Assembly: GCA_900547595.1 (NCBI GenBank)
Contig: URHE01000016.1
Span: 1 to 29,882 of the forward strand
Direction: 5' to 3'
DNA from: an uncultured Desulfovibrio sp.
GTDB taxonomy: Bacteria > Desulfobacterota > Desulfovibrionia > Desulfovibrionales > Desulfovibrionaceae
DNA: 29,882 bases
Shown here: positions 15,163 to 23,769 of the stretch, one piece after another
Layout: each line of letters starts with the position of its first letter
How positions within the stretch are numbered: the first letter of the stretch is position 1
Program-made: the position numbers and the translations under genes
Notes under the pieces: model-generated
What the model was told of the DNA's origin: nothing
Databases searched by the model: none
Seen by the model: the letters and a program-made list of their open reading frames with translations, nothing else

Positions 15163-16812
15163 TCATTCGTCCGCATCGCGCTCCGCCTGTTCGCGCACCT
15201 TGTAGTGGAGGAGTTTGCCCGTGGCCGTGTGGGGCAGCTCCTTCACGAGCGTGTAGAACCGGGGCCGCTTGAACGGCGGCAGCATGGGATGGGCCGCGCA
15301 ATGGGCGCGCAGTTCCTCCACCGTGAGGCTTTCATCCGCCGCTACCACATAGGCGGCCACGCATTGGCCGTGGAGGCGGTCCGGCCGCCCCACAACGGCA
15401 CTTTCCGCCACCTTGGGATGCTCGTTGAGCACGGCTTCGATCTGCGTGGGATAGATGTTTTCGCCCGCGCAGATGATCATGTCGTCCTTGCGGCTGACCA
15501 CGGTGACGAATTCATTCTTGTCCCAGGTGCCGAGGTCGCCCGTATAGTGGAATCCCTTGTAGAATTTCTGGCGCGTCATTTCCTCATTGCCCACATAGCA
15601 GCCGGCGGATTTTGCCGGGGCGCGGATGATGATTTCGCCGATCTCCGTATTGTCCTTGGCGGCGAGATCATCCGGTTCGGCATGGGCGCCTTCGGTAACA
15701 AGGCGCACCACGCGCACATCGTCGTCCGTGCAGGACATGCCCGCGCTCCCGGCTTTTTCCGGGAGGTGGTAGGGGCGCAGGAACGTATTCCAGAATGTTT
15801 CCGTCGTGCCATAGCCGTTGAAGATATTGGGCGTGAACAGTTCGCGGTAGCGTTCGCAGGCGGCTTTTTCAAAGGGGCTGCCCATGGTCACGATGCCGCG
15901 CAGGGCGGAAAGGTCCGCCGGCGACCGCTCCTGCGCGCGGGCCAGCAGGGCGATGATGGAGGGCACCCCGATGAGGAAGGTGACGCGCTCCTGTTCCGCC
16001 AGCGTGAGGCAGCGGCGCGGATTGAATTCGCGCAGGATGACCACTTCGCCGCCCGCATACAGGGTGGGGGTGGGGCCCCCGGAATGCAGGCCGCCCCGGT
16101 GAAACCAGGGGGTCATGTTCATGGTGCGGTCCGTGGCATTGAGCGGAAAGTGCATGAGCACGTCGTGGGCCGAAAGCACCTCGTTGATGTCATTGATGGG
16201 CACGGCCTTGGCCCGGTGCGTCGTGCCCGAGGTATAGAGGCGCGTGGTCTCGTCATAGATATGCTTGCGAAACGCCGGGCGGGGATCGGTTTCCGGGCGT
16301 CCGGCCACATAGTCCGCATAGGCGGTTTCACCGGGGGCCGGGGCGTTCTCGCCCCCGGTTTCTTCCGAGACGACCACAATGCGTCTGGGCGTGTGCCGGG
16401 CCATGGCAAACGCCTGGCGGGCCACGGGGGCGAAGGCGCCATCGCAGATGAAGACAAGGGGTTCGCTGTCATCAAGGAGCAGGGCCAGCTCGCCTGGCGA
16501 GAGCCGGTAGTTGACGGGGCAGCCGATGGCGCCGATCTTGTGTCCGGCAAGGTAGGCGAAAACGAATTCCGGACTGTTGAACAGCATGTACATGACGACG
16601 CTGCCCCGCCCCGCGCCGTCGGCCTGGAGGGCGTGCGCAAGCCGGTTCGCGTCCGCATTGAGCTCCTGATACGTCCAGTGACGCTGTATCTCGGGAGAAT
16701 AGAGGGCCGGCTGGTCGCCAAACCGTCCCACATTACGCAGAAAACCGTTCAGCCAGGTGAATTCGTGCTCGAAGGTATCCCGGAACTGCTCGACGTCATA
16801 TGTATGCGTCAT
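15163..16812 (-). CDS. Acyl-CoA synthetase / acid-thiol ligase of the ANL superfamily
   Basis: Adenylates a carboxylic acid with ATP and transfers it to a thiol, usually CoA. The 549-residue protein has the AMP-binding fold: a P-loop-like YTSGTT (193-198), GYGTTET, YTGDLG, the RKDDMIICAGENIYPTQIE hinge region and the C-terminal catalytic lysine K533 in TGKLL. The P-loop continues H-R-A-K where the usual pattern is G-x-P-K, so the conserved glycine is replaced by histidine. Substrate is unknown; its wording is closer to fatty or aryl acyl-CoA ligases than to acetyl-CoA synthetase. AGGAG lies before the ATG and overlaps the stop codon of the upstream fabF-like gene, nine bases away, implying coupled translation. 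It is the last gene of the run from hflK. Confidence 0.88.
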   Translation of the reverse strand: MTHTYDVEQFRDTFEHEFTWLNGFLRNVGRFGDQPALYSPEIQRHWTYQELNADANRLAHALQADGAGRGSVVMYMLFNSPEFVFAYLAGHKIGAIGCPVNYRLSPGELALLLDDSEPLVFICDGAFAPVARQAFAMARHTPRRIVVVSEETGGENAPAPGETAYADYVAGRPETDPRPAFRKHIYDETTRLYTSGTTHRAKAVPINDINEVLSAHDVLMHFPLNATDRTMNMTPWFHRGGLHSGGPTPTLYAGGEVVILREFNPRRCLTLAEQERVTFLIGVPSIIALLARAQERSPADLSALRGIVTMGSPFEKAACERYRELFTPNIFNGYGTTETFWNTFLRPYHLPEKAGSAGMSCTDDDVRVVRLVTEGAHAEPDDLAAKDNTEIGEIIIRAPAKSAGCYVGNEEMTRQKFYKGFHYTGDLGTWDKNEFVTVVSRKDDMIICAGENIYPTQIEAVLNEHPKVAESAVVGRPDRLHGQCVAAYVVAADESLTVEELRAHCAAHPMLPPFKRPRFYTLVKELPHTATGKLLHYKVREQAERDADE

Positions 16813-16821
16813 GGGGATCTC

Positions 16822-18057
16822 CTATACCGGACGTGTAACGATGATGCTTGAATTCTGGCCGCCGAACCCGAGGGAATTGGACATGGCCGCATCCACGCGC
16901 ATTTCGCGCGCAATGCGGGGCACATAGTCGAGATCGCACCGTGGATCGGGCGTATCCAGATTGAGGGTCGGCGGCAGGATGCCTTCGCGCACGGCCATGA
17001 TGCAGGCGATGATCTCCGTGATGCCGCCCGCGCCCATGAGGTGGCCCGTGGCCCCCTTGGTGGAGCTGACGGGCGGGGCTGTATCGGGGCCCCCGAAAAC
17101 GCGTTTCAGGGCTGCGGTCTCGGCAATGTCGCCAAGCCCTGTGGATGTGCCATGGGCATTGACATACCCGATGGCGTCGGGCGCCAGACCCGCGCGGCGC
17201 AGGGCCGTGCGCATGCAGGCCGCAGCGCCTTCGCCTGTGGGATCGGGAGCGGTGATGTGGTGGGCGTCCAGGCTGTTGCCCCAGCCGGCGAGCAGCGCCA
17301 GGATGGCCGCTCCCCGTCCGCGGGCGTGGGTTTCGGTTTCCAGAAGAAGCGCTCCGCCGCCCTCGCCGATGACGAAACCATCCCTGTCCCGGTCAAAGGG
17401 GCGGGAGGCCGCCTCGGGCGCATCGTTGCGCCGCGAGAGCGCCTTCGCCTGGGCGAGGCTTGAGACCACGCTGGGGCAAAGGATGCTTTCGCCGCCCAGC
17501 ACCAGGACGGCGTCCGCTTCACCGGACCGCAGCAGCATGGCCGCGGCCATGACGGCATCGCCGCCGGCGGAGCAGGCGGTTTCCAGCGTCATGCCGGGGC
17601 CGTGGATGCCATACTGGATGGCCATGTGGGCGGCTGCCATATTGCCGATGATCGCGGGGACGAAATGCGGACTGACCTTGCCGCTTTTGCTGGCAAGGAA
17701 GGCCGCTTCTCCGGCAGTCGCCTCGGCCACGCCAGCCATGGCGGTGCCCATGGTCAGGCCCACCCGTTCAGGGGCGGCCGCAATGTCCAGGCCGCTCTGC
17801 GCCAGAGCCTCCATGCCCGCCACAAAGGCATAGCGCATGAAACGCGCCGCATTGCGGGCCACGGCGCGCGGGAGCGCGGCTTCATCGAAATGCCGCACCT
17901 CGGCCGCGATGCGGACCGGGAGGGCTGACGCATCAAACCGCGTGAGGGGACCGACCCCGCACCGGCCCTGCACAAGGCCGCGCCAGTAGGCGGGCACGCC
18001 AGTACCCAGCGGCGTGACCGCGCCCATGCCGGTGATGACAAGACGCCCGGGGGTCAT
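16822..18057 (-). CDS. fabF: Beta-ketoacyl-ACP synthase II (FabF-like)
   Basis: Condenses an acyl thioester with malonyl-ACP to lengthen a fatty acid chain by two carbons. The 411-residue protein holds the full triad: C162 in TACSAGGDAV, H302 in NAHGTST and H339 in STKGATGHLMGAGG, with the lysine K334. NSLGFGGQNSS closes the fold. After NAHGTST the common proline is a glycine. It sits between a lytic transglycosylase and an acyl-CoA synthetase, away from acpP, fabG and fabD, so it may be a second, specialised synthase rather than the housekeeping FabF. Its ATG overlaps the stop of the preceding gene by four bases (ATGA). Confidence 0.9.
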   Translation of the reverse strand: MTPGRLVITGMGAVTPLGTGVPAYWRGLVQGRCGVGPLTRFDASALPVRIAAEVRHFDEAALPRAVARNAARFMRYAFVAGMEALAQSGLDIAAAPERVGLTMGTAMAGVAEATAGEAAFLASKSGKVSPHFVPAIIGNMAAAHMAIQYGIHGPGMTLETACSAGGDAVMAAAMLLRSGEADAVLVLGGESILCPSVVSSLAQAKALSRRNDAPEAASRPFDRDRDGFVIGEGGGALLLETETHARGRGAAILALLAGWGNSLDAHHITAPDPTGEGAAACMRTALRRAGLAPDAIGYVNAHGTSTGLGDIAETAALKRVFGGPDTAPPVSSTKGATGHLMGAGGITEIIACIMAVREGILPPTLNLDTPDPRCDLDYVPRIAREMRVDAAMSNSLGFGGQNSSIIVTRPV

Positions 18058-19244
18058 GGTCTGGCCTCGTGTTTCGTGGCGGAAAGCGGCGCGATGGCGC
18101 TGTTTGCGTTCATGACGGCGGGCGTTTGCGATACAAGATCGCTGAGGGCCAGGATGGTGTTGGCGTAGGTGCGCGAGTGATTGTAGGTCATCAGCAGCGC
18201 ATGCTGGCGCTCGCGGGGAAGCCCCGCGCGCCAGCCGTGTTTGGCAAGATAGTGGGCAAGACTGGCAATGGCGTCCGGCGCGTGGAAGAGATCGACGCGT
18301 CCGTCCCCGTCGCCGTCGGCGCCATAGGCGGCGATATTGGAAGGCATGAACTGACAGAGGCCCACAGCCCCATAAATGGAGCCGGGCAACGCCTCGGGGG
18401 AAATACGGTCGCGGAGCATGTGTTCCACAAGGGCGCGTGTTTCGCGGTAGGCCCAGTCGGCGCGTTTGTGCATGGTTTCCGTGAGCCAGGGGAGGTGCTT
18501 CCGGTAGCCCGGCAGACGCGGAAGCCAGGCGCTGATGTCGGCCGGCTCCGTGCTCACCGCCATGCTTGCCAGAGTATAGAAGGCATTTTCCGGCACATCG
18601 CCGAGCACTTTGCCGAGGCGCGTCTCCACAAAGAGCAGGGAGGCCGCAATGGCGGGGGGGACGCCGTACCGTTCTTCCGCGGCGGCAAAGGCCGCCTGGT
18701 GCGCGGCGATGAACTCGCGGCAGAGCTCCGCGTTGGCCGCCGTGACGACCCCCTTGTAGTACAGGGGGGCGGGTTTGGCCGAAGGGGGACGGGGGAGGAA
18801 GCGGCGCTGGTACAGCTCCCGGATTTTGCGGCCCATGGGCGATTGCGTGGGCGTTGGCGCAAGCGTTGCCAGCAGGGCGTCCACCCGCGGGCCGGAAAGG
18901 CCGTCAGCCTTCAGGCGCGCGGCAAGGGGCTCCCAGCAGGGCGCGATGTCGGCGGAAACCTGTGAAGGCAGGGCTGCCGCACTCTCTGCTCCGGCAGTGG
19001 CGGTGGCGTCCGATGCGGGCATGGCTGTTTCGGGCAGCGCACGTTCCTCAAGCGCGGCAGACGGCGAGGTATCCGGGGCGGCAAGCGTCGTTTCCGGCTC
19101 GCGGGCGCTTCCGCACGCCGCCAGAAGCAGGGCGCAGCAGAGGAGCAGGGCGGGGAGATGCCCTGAGCGCCGGAGTATTGCCCAGAAGCTTCCGTGCGGA
19201 CTGCCCACAGGAAGAGGATGTTGCCGTGAGCGCGGCGCGTCCAT
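18054..19244 (-). CDS. Lytic murein transglycosylase lipoprotein, MltB-like
   Basis: Cleaves the glycan strand of peptidoglycan between MurNAc and GlcNAc, leaving a 1,6-anhydro end. The 396-residue protein starts with a basic stretch, a hydrophobic segment (about 29-43) and a lipobox LLAAC, giving a lipid-modified C44 followed by G-S, which suggests outer-membrane attachment. Residues 45-100 are a low-complexity Ala/Pro/Thr linker. The SLT domain follows, with catalytic E207 in LLFVETRLGKVLG, and the MltB-typical GAVGLCQFMPSNIAAYGADGDGDGRVDLF and YLAKHGWR blocks. The ATG at 19244 lies one base past the repressor stop and has AGGAG seven bases upstream. The frame is open much further upstream, but that part is the shadow of the repressor gene. 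Confidence 0.9.
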   Translation of the reverse strand: MDAPRSRQHPLPVGSPHGSFWAILRRSGHLPALLLCCALLLAACGSAREPETTLAAPDTSPSAALEERALPETAMPASDATATAGAESAAALPSQVSADIAPCWEPLAARLKADGLSGPRVDALLATLAPTPTQSPMGRKIRELYQRRFLPRPPSAKPAPLYYKGVVTAANAELCREFIAAHQAAFAAAEERYGVPPAIAASLLFVETRLGKVLGDVPENAFYTLASMAVSTEPADISAWLPRLPGYRKHLPWLTETMHKRADWAYRETRALVEHMLRDRISPEALPGSIYGAVGLCQFMPSNIAAYGADGDGDGRVDLFHAPDAIASLAHYLAKHGWRAGLPRERQHALLMTYNHSRTYANTILALSDLVSQTPAVMNANSAIAPLSATKHEARP

Positions 19245-19245
19245 G

Positions 19246-19938
19246 CTAGAACTCCTGGAGCGTCCAGACCACCCTGCCGAGGAGCCGCTGACGCGCAAGC
19301 TCCGGCGCGAGTGTCGTTTCGGGAAAGTCGGGGGATTCCGACCGCAGCAGATAGGCGGCCTGCGCGCCGTCAAGGAAGATGCGGCGCAGTACCAGCCCCT
19401 CGTTGGGCGCGAACAGCGCATATATCTGTCCAGAGGTGATGCCGTCTTTCCGGGTGTCCACGCCGAAGCGCGCCCCCTGGGCGATGAGCGGGGCCATATT
19501 GCCGCCCCGCATGCGGAACACGAGGATGCCGGGCCGTGCCAGCGTGAGGGGGAGCGAAATCTTGCCCAGTGGGGAAAACTCCGGCCGGGCATTGGTGTCC
19601 GTCCAGCAAGCGGGCATGGCAAATTCCGTGCAAACAAGATGCTTGGCCTGGTCATCGCCGTAGGCCGCGGTATTTTCCGCCAGAAAGGCCGGCGCGTCCT
19701 GCGGCGCATACCCCTGTTCGGTGCGGAGATACATGGGCCCCATGCCCTGCTTGAGCCAGTCGGGATTGAGGCCGAATTTTTCAAAAAGTTTCATGTACCA
19801 GTCGCCTGGCACGGAATTCCGGCGTTTGGCGTCGGAAATGCTCGACTGGCGGATATCCAGCACTTCCGCCAGTTCCATCTGGGTTCGGCAGTTGGTCGCA
19901 AGGGTGATGCGTCCGTATATTTCCGCGAACGAAGACAT
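19246..19938 (-). CDS. CI-like repressor with S24 fold but no catalytic dyad
   Basis: A 230-residue transcription regulator. Residues about 1-70 form a phage-CI-type helix-turn-helix domain (TQMELAEVLDIRQSSISDAKRR, then GDWYMKLFEKFGLNPDWLKQGMGPMY). Residues about 120-225 form an S24/LexA-like domain. In active S24 proteins the pattern is G-x-SM-x-P; here it is RGGNMAPLI, with N147 replacing the catalytic serine. The lysine expected in the later VKR-type strand is R185/R186 in LVLRRIFLDG. Self-cleavage is therefore not expected. It is the middle gene of a tight run, 21 bases after hflC, with AGGAG upstream of its ATG. It may regulate its own operon; targets are unknown. Confidence 0.85.
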   Translation of the reverse strand: MSSFAEIYGRITLATNCRTQMELAEVLDIRQSSISDAKRRNSVPGDWYMKLFEKFGLNPDWLKQGMGPMYLRTEQGYAPQDAPAFLAENTAAYGDDQAKHLVCTEFAMPACWTDTNARPEFSPLGKISLPLTLARPGILVFRMRGGNMAPLIAQGARFGVDTRKDGITSGQIYALFAPNEGLVLRRIFLDGAQAAYLLRSESPDFPETTLAPELARQRLLGRVVWTLQEF

Positions 19939-19959
19939 GCCAAGGCTCCTGGCGCTGCG

Positions 19960-20808
19960 TCACTCCTGAAGGTTGAGCAGCGGCGCTTGGTTGGTAAGAA
20001 CCATCTTACTGTTTTCTTTGAAGGATTTCCGCATGGCTTCCAGCCAGCGCTGATAGGCGTAGAAATCGGGAGATTTGCTGTAGGCGCCGGCATAGGTGGC
20101 CGCTGCCTTGGCATCGCCCCGGCCGCGTTCCACCTGGGCCTCGCGGGCCGCCTCGGCAAGGATGAGCGCCCGTTGCCGGTCCGCATCGGAACGGATACGG
20201 GTGGATTCCTCCTCGCCTTCGGAGCGGTACTGCTTGGCCTGACGCTCACGTTCGGCGCGCATGCGTTCAAAAATGGCGCGCTGGTTTTCCTGCGGCAGGT
20301 CCGTCCGCTTGATGCGGACATCCAGCACTTCCACGCCAAAGGGCTTCATGAGGTCCGAGACCTTGTCCGTGACTTCCTTCATAATGGCCGCGCGATGCGA
20401 GGAAACGACCTGCGTCAGCGTATAGGCGCCCACGAGGGCGCGCAGCTGCGAATACACCACGTCGTCAAGCCGGGCCTGCGCCCCGGGGATGGTGCGCATG
20501 GTGCGGTAGAACTGGAGCGGATCGATGATGCGCCAGCGGGCATAGTTGTCCAGAACGATGGCCTTTTTGTCCACGGTGAACGCCTCGCGGGAGCGGGCTT
20601 CGTAATTGAGCACCCGGGAATCGAAGTACACGACATTCTGGATGAAGGGGAGCTTGAAATGCAGGCCCGGGCCATAGACTTCCGGCAGGGGTTCGCCCAG
20701 CTGAAGGACGAGCGCCTTCTGCGTCTGGTGAACAGTGAAAAAACACTGGCTCGCCAGCGCCGCCAGGGCGAGGAGCAGCACAACGAGCAGGAGCGGATTC
20801 TTTTTCAT
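19960..20808 (-). CDS. hflC: HflC, SPFH/band-7 membrane protein
   Basis: Partner of HflK in an inner-membrane complex that surrounds and modulates the FtsH protease. The 282-residue protein has an N-terminal membrane anchor (about 5-23), the SPFH domain (about 24-200: FFTVHQTQKALVLQLGEP, GPGLHFKLPFIQNV) and a charged coiled coil with ERMRAERERQAKQYRSEGEEE, where HflC-type proteins contact each other. Its ATG overlaps the hflK stop by four bases. Confidence 0.94.
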   Translation of the reverse strand: MKKNPLLLVVLLLALAALASQCFFTVHQTQKALVLQLGEPLPEVYGPGLHFKLPFIQNVVYFDSRVLNYEARSREAFTVDKKAIVLDNYARWRIIDPLQFYRTMRTIPGAQARLDDVVYSQLRALVGAYTLTQVVSSHRAAIMKEVTDKVSDLMKPFGVEVLDVRIKRTDLPQENQRAIFERMRAERERQAKQYRSEGEEESTRIRSDADRQRALILAEAAREAQVERGRGDAKAAATYAGAYSKSPDFYAYQRWLEAMRKSFKENSKMVLTNQAPLLNLQE

Positions 20809-22028
20809 TGGTGTTCTCCCGCGGCGGCTGTTCCCGGGGCGGCGGAGGGCCTGGCTTCCTGGGCGGCACGCCGTTCGGGGCCCGCGGCCTGTTCCCGGGG
20901 GGCGCTCAGACTCGGCAGGGGCAGATACGGGAGCGCCCGCGAGGCGGCCGCGCCATCCATGAGCACCTTTTCGCCGGAACCGGCAAGGATGTCTTCCATG
21001 GCTTCGTAATACAGGCGCTGTTTCGTCACCTTCGGCGCCTTGTCATATTCCACGCGCAGGGCGTCAAAGCGCGCCGCGTCGCCCTCGGCATTGCGCACGC
21101 GGGTGGCGCTGTAGGCTTCGGCCTGGTTTTTCATGGCCGCGGCCTGGCCGCGCGCCCTGGGCAGCAGCTCATTGCGGTAGGCTTCTGCCTGATTGATGAT
21201 CCTGCTCTTGTCCTCGCGCGCGCTCGCCACGTCCTTGAAGGCGTCAATGACTTCCTTGGGCGGGTGCACGTCCTGGAGCTGGACCGCGATGATCTGGATG
21301 CCCGCGCCGTAGCGGTCGAGGATATGCTGCAACAACTGGGTCGCTTCACTCTGTATCTTGAGTTTGCCGTCGGTGATGGCGGAATCTATCTCGCTGTTGC
21401 CGATGACCTCCCGCATGGCGGCTTCGGCCGCGTTGCGCACCAGGGCCGTGGGCGCGCTCACATTAAAAAGATACTGGACCGGATCGCTGATCTTGTACTG
21501 GACGCTGAACTGGACATTGACGATATTCTCGTCGCCGGTGAGCATGGACGCCTCTTCGCCGATGGTGCGCACCTGCCCCTGCTGGAAGGTGGCACTCTGC
21601 CCCACGGAGCGGAATCCCACCTCGCTGCGGAGCACCTGCGTGACCTGCGGCTTGTAGACGGTCTCGAACGGCGCGGGCAGCGCGTAATGCGGGCCGGGGT
21701 CCACCGTGCGGTCATAGCGGCCGAAGCGGAGCACGACCCCCTGTTCATCGGGATTGACGATATAGATGCCCGAAAGAAGCCAGAGCGCGATGGCCGCCAG
21801 CGCGATGAGAAGGATGAGGCGGCCGTTCGGCACCTTGAGGCGGGAAAGGCGTTCAAGGGGATTGGGACCGTCGCCGCGGGTGCCGTTGAGCAGATAGCGC
21901 TGGTTTCGCGGCTTTTCGCGCCCGGCCTCCACATCGTCGCCGTCCGGTTCTTCCGGACGGCGGGGCGGACGTTGCGCGCCCTGTTGCCGCTGCCGTTTTT
22001 CCTGAAGCTTGTCCCAGTCCCAGTTCAT
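20805..22028 (-). CDS. hflK: HflK, SPFH/band-7 membrane protein
   Basis: First gene of the long minus-strand run. The 407-residue protein has a cytoplasmic Gly/Arg/Pro-rich N-terminus (about 1-68), one membrane segment (about 70-90), and an SPFH domain that begins VNPDEQGVVLRFGRYDRTVDPGPHYALP. A coiled coil follows with AEAYRNELLPRARGQAAAMKNQAEAY. The last 50 residues are Ala/Pro-rich and probably unstructured. With HflC it forms the FtsH-associated cage that tunes membrane protein degradation. It is unusual that the genes behind hflKC are a repressor, a cell-wall hydrolase and acyl-chain enzymes rather than the hfq-hflX neighbourhood of enterobacteria. Confidence 0.94.
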   Translation of the reverse strand: MNWDWDKLQEKRQRQQGAQRPPRRPEEPDGDDVEAGREKPRNQRYLLNGTRGDGPNPLERLSRLKVPNGRLILLIALAAIALWLLSGIYIVNPDEQGVVLRFGRYDRTVDPGPHYALPAPFETVYKPQVTQVLRSEVGFRSVGQSATFQQGQVRTIGEEASMLTGDENIVNVQFSVQYKISDPVQYLFNVSAPTALVRNAAEAAMREVIGNSEIDSAITDGKLKIQSEATQLLQHILDRYGAGIQIIAVQLQDVHPPKEVIDAFKDVASAREDKSRIINQAEAYRNELLPRARGQAAAMKNQAEAYSATRVRNAEGDAARFDALRVEYDKAPKVTKQRLYYEAMEDILAGSGEKVLMDGAAASRALPYLPLPSLSAPREQAAGPERRAAQEARPSAAPGTAAAGEHQ

Positions 22029-22096
22029 GGCGGAAACGATCCTTGGCTGTTGTGGGGGTTGCGTCCCGGTGCCGCGACGCGCTGCAAAGAGGACTA

Positions 22097-22125
22097 TTCA
22101 TAGGCTACCCGGCGTTGCGGGTCAA
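22097..22125 (-). promoter_or_regulatory. Sigma-70 type promoter for the hflK run
   Basis: On the minus strand TTGACC (22120-22125) and TATGAA (22097-22102) are 17 bases apart. The start point would be near 22090, about 60 bases before the hflK ATG. It is the only good promoter I found for the six-gene run. Confidence 0.65.
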
Positions 22126-22237
22126 GAAGCAAGGCAGCGCCCCCGGCGAGGCCCCTTCATGACCTCCGGAACTCCCATGACAAGCGGGGCGGTCTCTGGT
22201 ATGCGGACGGTATGGCATGCACGGGGAAGGAGCGCTC

Positions 22238-23596
22238 ATGACCGGAGATGACAGCGGACAGCGCGGCAGGCTGCGCGGGATATTTCAGGCCGCACTTGCG
22301 GCTGTGGCGCCGGATGCCGCCGTGGCGCGCCATGTGCGCCTCTCGCGCGGCGGTCAGCGCCTTGAGGCTGCCGGTCGCGCGTGGGACCTGGGGCGCGGCC
22401 GTGTGCGCGTTGTCGGGGCGGGCAAGGGGGCGGCGCCCATGGCCCGGGCGCTGGAATGCCTTTTGGGCGCCCATATCGACGAAGGTTTTGTGGTCGTCAA
22501 GTACGGGCACGAGGTGCCGTTGCGGCGCATCTCTCTGGCCCAGGCGGCGCATCCCGTGCCGGATGCGGCGGGCGTCGCCGCCGCTGCCCGCATCCTGAAG
22601 ATCGCCCGTTCCTGCGCTCCGGGCGATCTGCTCGTCTGCCTGCTCACCGGCGGCGCCAGCGCGCTCACGCCCGCGCCCGCAGCCGGGCTGGACCTGGCGG
22701 ATATTCAGGGCACGACGAATCTTCTGCTCCAGTGCGGCGCCACCATTCAGGAAATCAATGCCGTCCGCAAGCATCTTTCGGCCTTCGGGGGCGGTCGGCT
22801 TGCCGCGGCGGCCAATGGAGCGGATGTGCTCGGCATCATCGTTTCCGATGTGGTCGGGGATGCGCTGGACGTCATCGCCTCGGGACCCACCGCCCCGGAT
22901 TTGTCCACCTATGCCGAGTGTCTGGAAATCCTCGACCGCTTTCATCTCCTGTCCAAGGCGCCTGTGGCGGCGCGCCGCCATCTGGAGGCCGGGGCGGCCG
23001 GGCTGATGGCGGAAACTCCCAAGCCGGGCGACGAGCTTTTTTCCCGGGTCTGCAACGTGCTTGCCGCCACCAATCGCCAGGCGCTGGAGGCGGCGGCCGC
23101 AAGGGCGGAAGCCCTGGGCCTGGAGGCCCGCATCCTGACAGACAGCCTCACCGGCGAAGCGCGGGATGTGGCGCGCCATCTAGTGGCCGAGGCCCGGCGC
23201 GTGGCCGATGCTCCCGGTTCCGGCGGGCGGAGCGTCTGCCTGCTGGCGGGCGGCGAGACCACGGTGACGCTCACGGGAAACGGCCTGGGCGGCCGCAATC
23301 AGGAAATGGCGCTTGCGGCCGCGCTGGAGCTTGAGGACATGCCCGCCGTCAGCTGCCTCTTTGCGGGCACGGACGGCACTGACGGGCCTACCGGAGCCGC
23401 CGGAGGTTTTGCCGATGCCGGCAGCGTGGCCCGCATGGGCGGCAGGGAGGCCGCGCGGGGCTTTTTGCGGGACAATGACAGCAATGCGGCCCTCGCGCGC
23501 GGCAATGACCTTTTCGTCACCGGCCCCACGCGGACCAATGTGATGGATCTCGCCATCCTTGTGATCGAAAGGCCCGGAGGCGGCCACAAGGCTTGA
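22238..23596 (+). CDS. Glycerate 2-kinase, MOFRL family
   Basis: Phosphorylates D-glycerate to 2-phosphoglycerate with ATP, feeding lower glycolysis from serine or glyoxylate-derived glycerate. The 452-residue protein has the GckA/MOFRL layout: an N-terminal DUF4147 domain with VVGAGKGAAPMARALE, LLTGGASAL, NAVRKHLSAFGGGRLA and IIVSDVVGD...IASGPT, then the C-terminal MOFRL domain with GGETTVTLTGNGLGGRNQEMALAAA and FAGTDGTDGPTGAAGG. The start at 22238 has GGAG six bases upstream; an ATG 21 bases earlier lacks one. It is divergent from hflK. Confidence 0.9.
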   Translation: MTGDDSGQRGRLRGIFQAALAAVAPDAAVARHVRLSRGGQRLEAAGRAWDLGRGRVRVVGAGKGAAPMARALECLLGAHIDEGFVVVKYGHEVPLRRISLAQAAHPVPDAAGVAAAARILKIARSCAPGDLLVCLLTGGASALTPAPAAGLDLADIQGTTNLLLQCGATIQEINAVRKHLSAFGGGRLAAAANGADVLGIIVSDVVGDALDVIASGPTAPDLSTYAECLEILDRFHLLSKAPVAARRHLEAGAAGLMAETPKPGDELFSRVCNVLAATNRQALEAAAARAEALGLEARILTDSLTGEARDVARHLVAEARRVADAPGSGGRSVCLLAGGETTVTLTGNGLGGRNQEMALAAALELEDMPAVSCLFAGTDGTDGPTGAAGGFADAGSVARMGGREAARGFLRDNDSNAALARGNDLFVTGPTRTNVMDLAILVIERPGGGHKA

Positions 23597-23688
23597 CGCG
23601 GTCGCCGGCGCGCGGCACAACCGATACGCGGAGAGGCCGCCGGGAGGGGGCCATCCTTCCGACAATCAGGAAGAACTGCATGTGCCGT

Positions 23689-23708
23689 CGGTGGCGGCGC
23701 AAACGCCG
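23689..23708. repeat. 20-base dyad repeat, copy 2
   Basis: Exact second copy of the 20-base sequence at 10049-10068, with the same CGGCG-CAAA-CGCCG hairpin. It lies in the 173-base gap behind the glycerate kinase gene. A second small stem (GGCGG / CCGCC) follows just before the next gene's ribosome binding site. Confidence 0.55.
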
Positions 23709-23769
23709 GGAAGCGGGGTTTGCCCCGGTCCGGACCGCAGCGGCGGCCCTGCCGCCAGGGAGGAAACGC

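Noticed and set aside
14704..16851. A 715-codon open frame on the plus strand opposite the acyl-CoA synthetase
   Set aside because: It is the shadow of a gene with clear ANL motifs and has no supported start or family.
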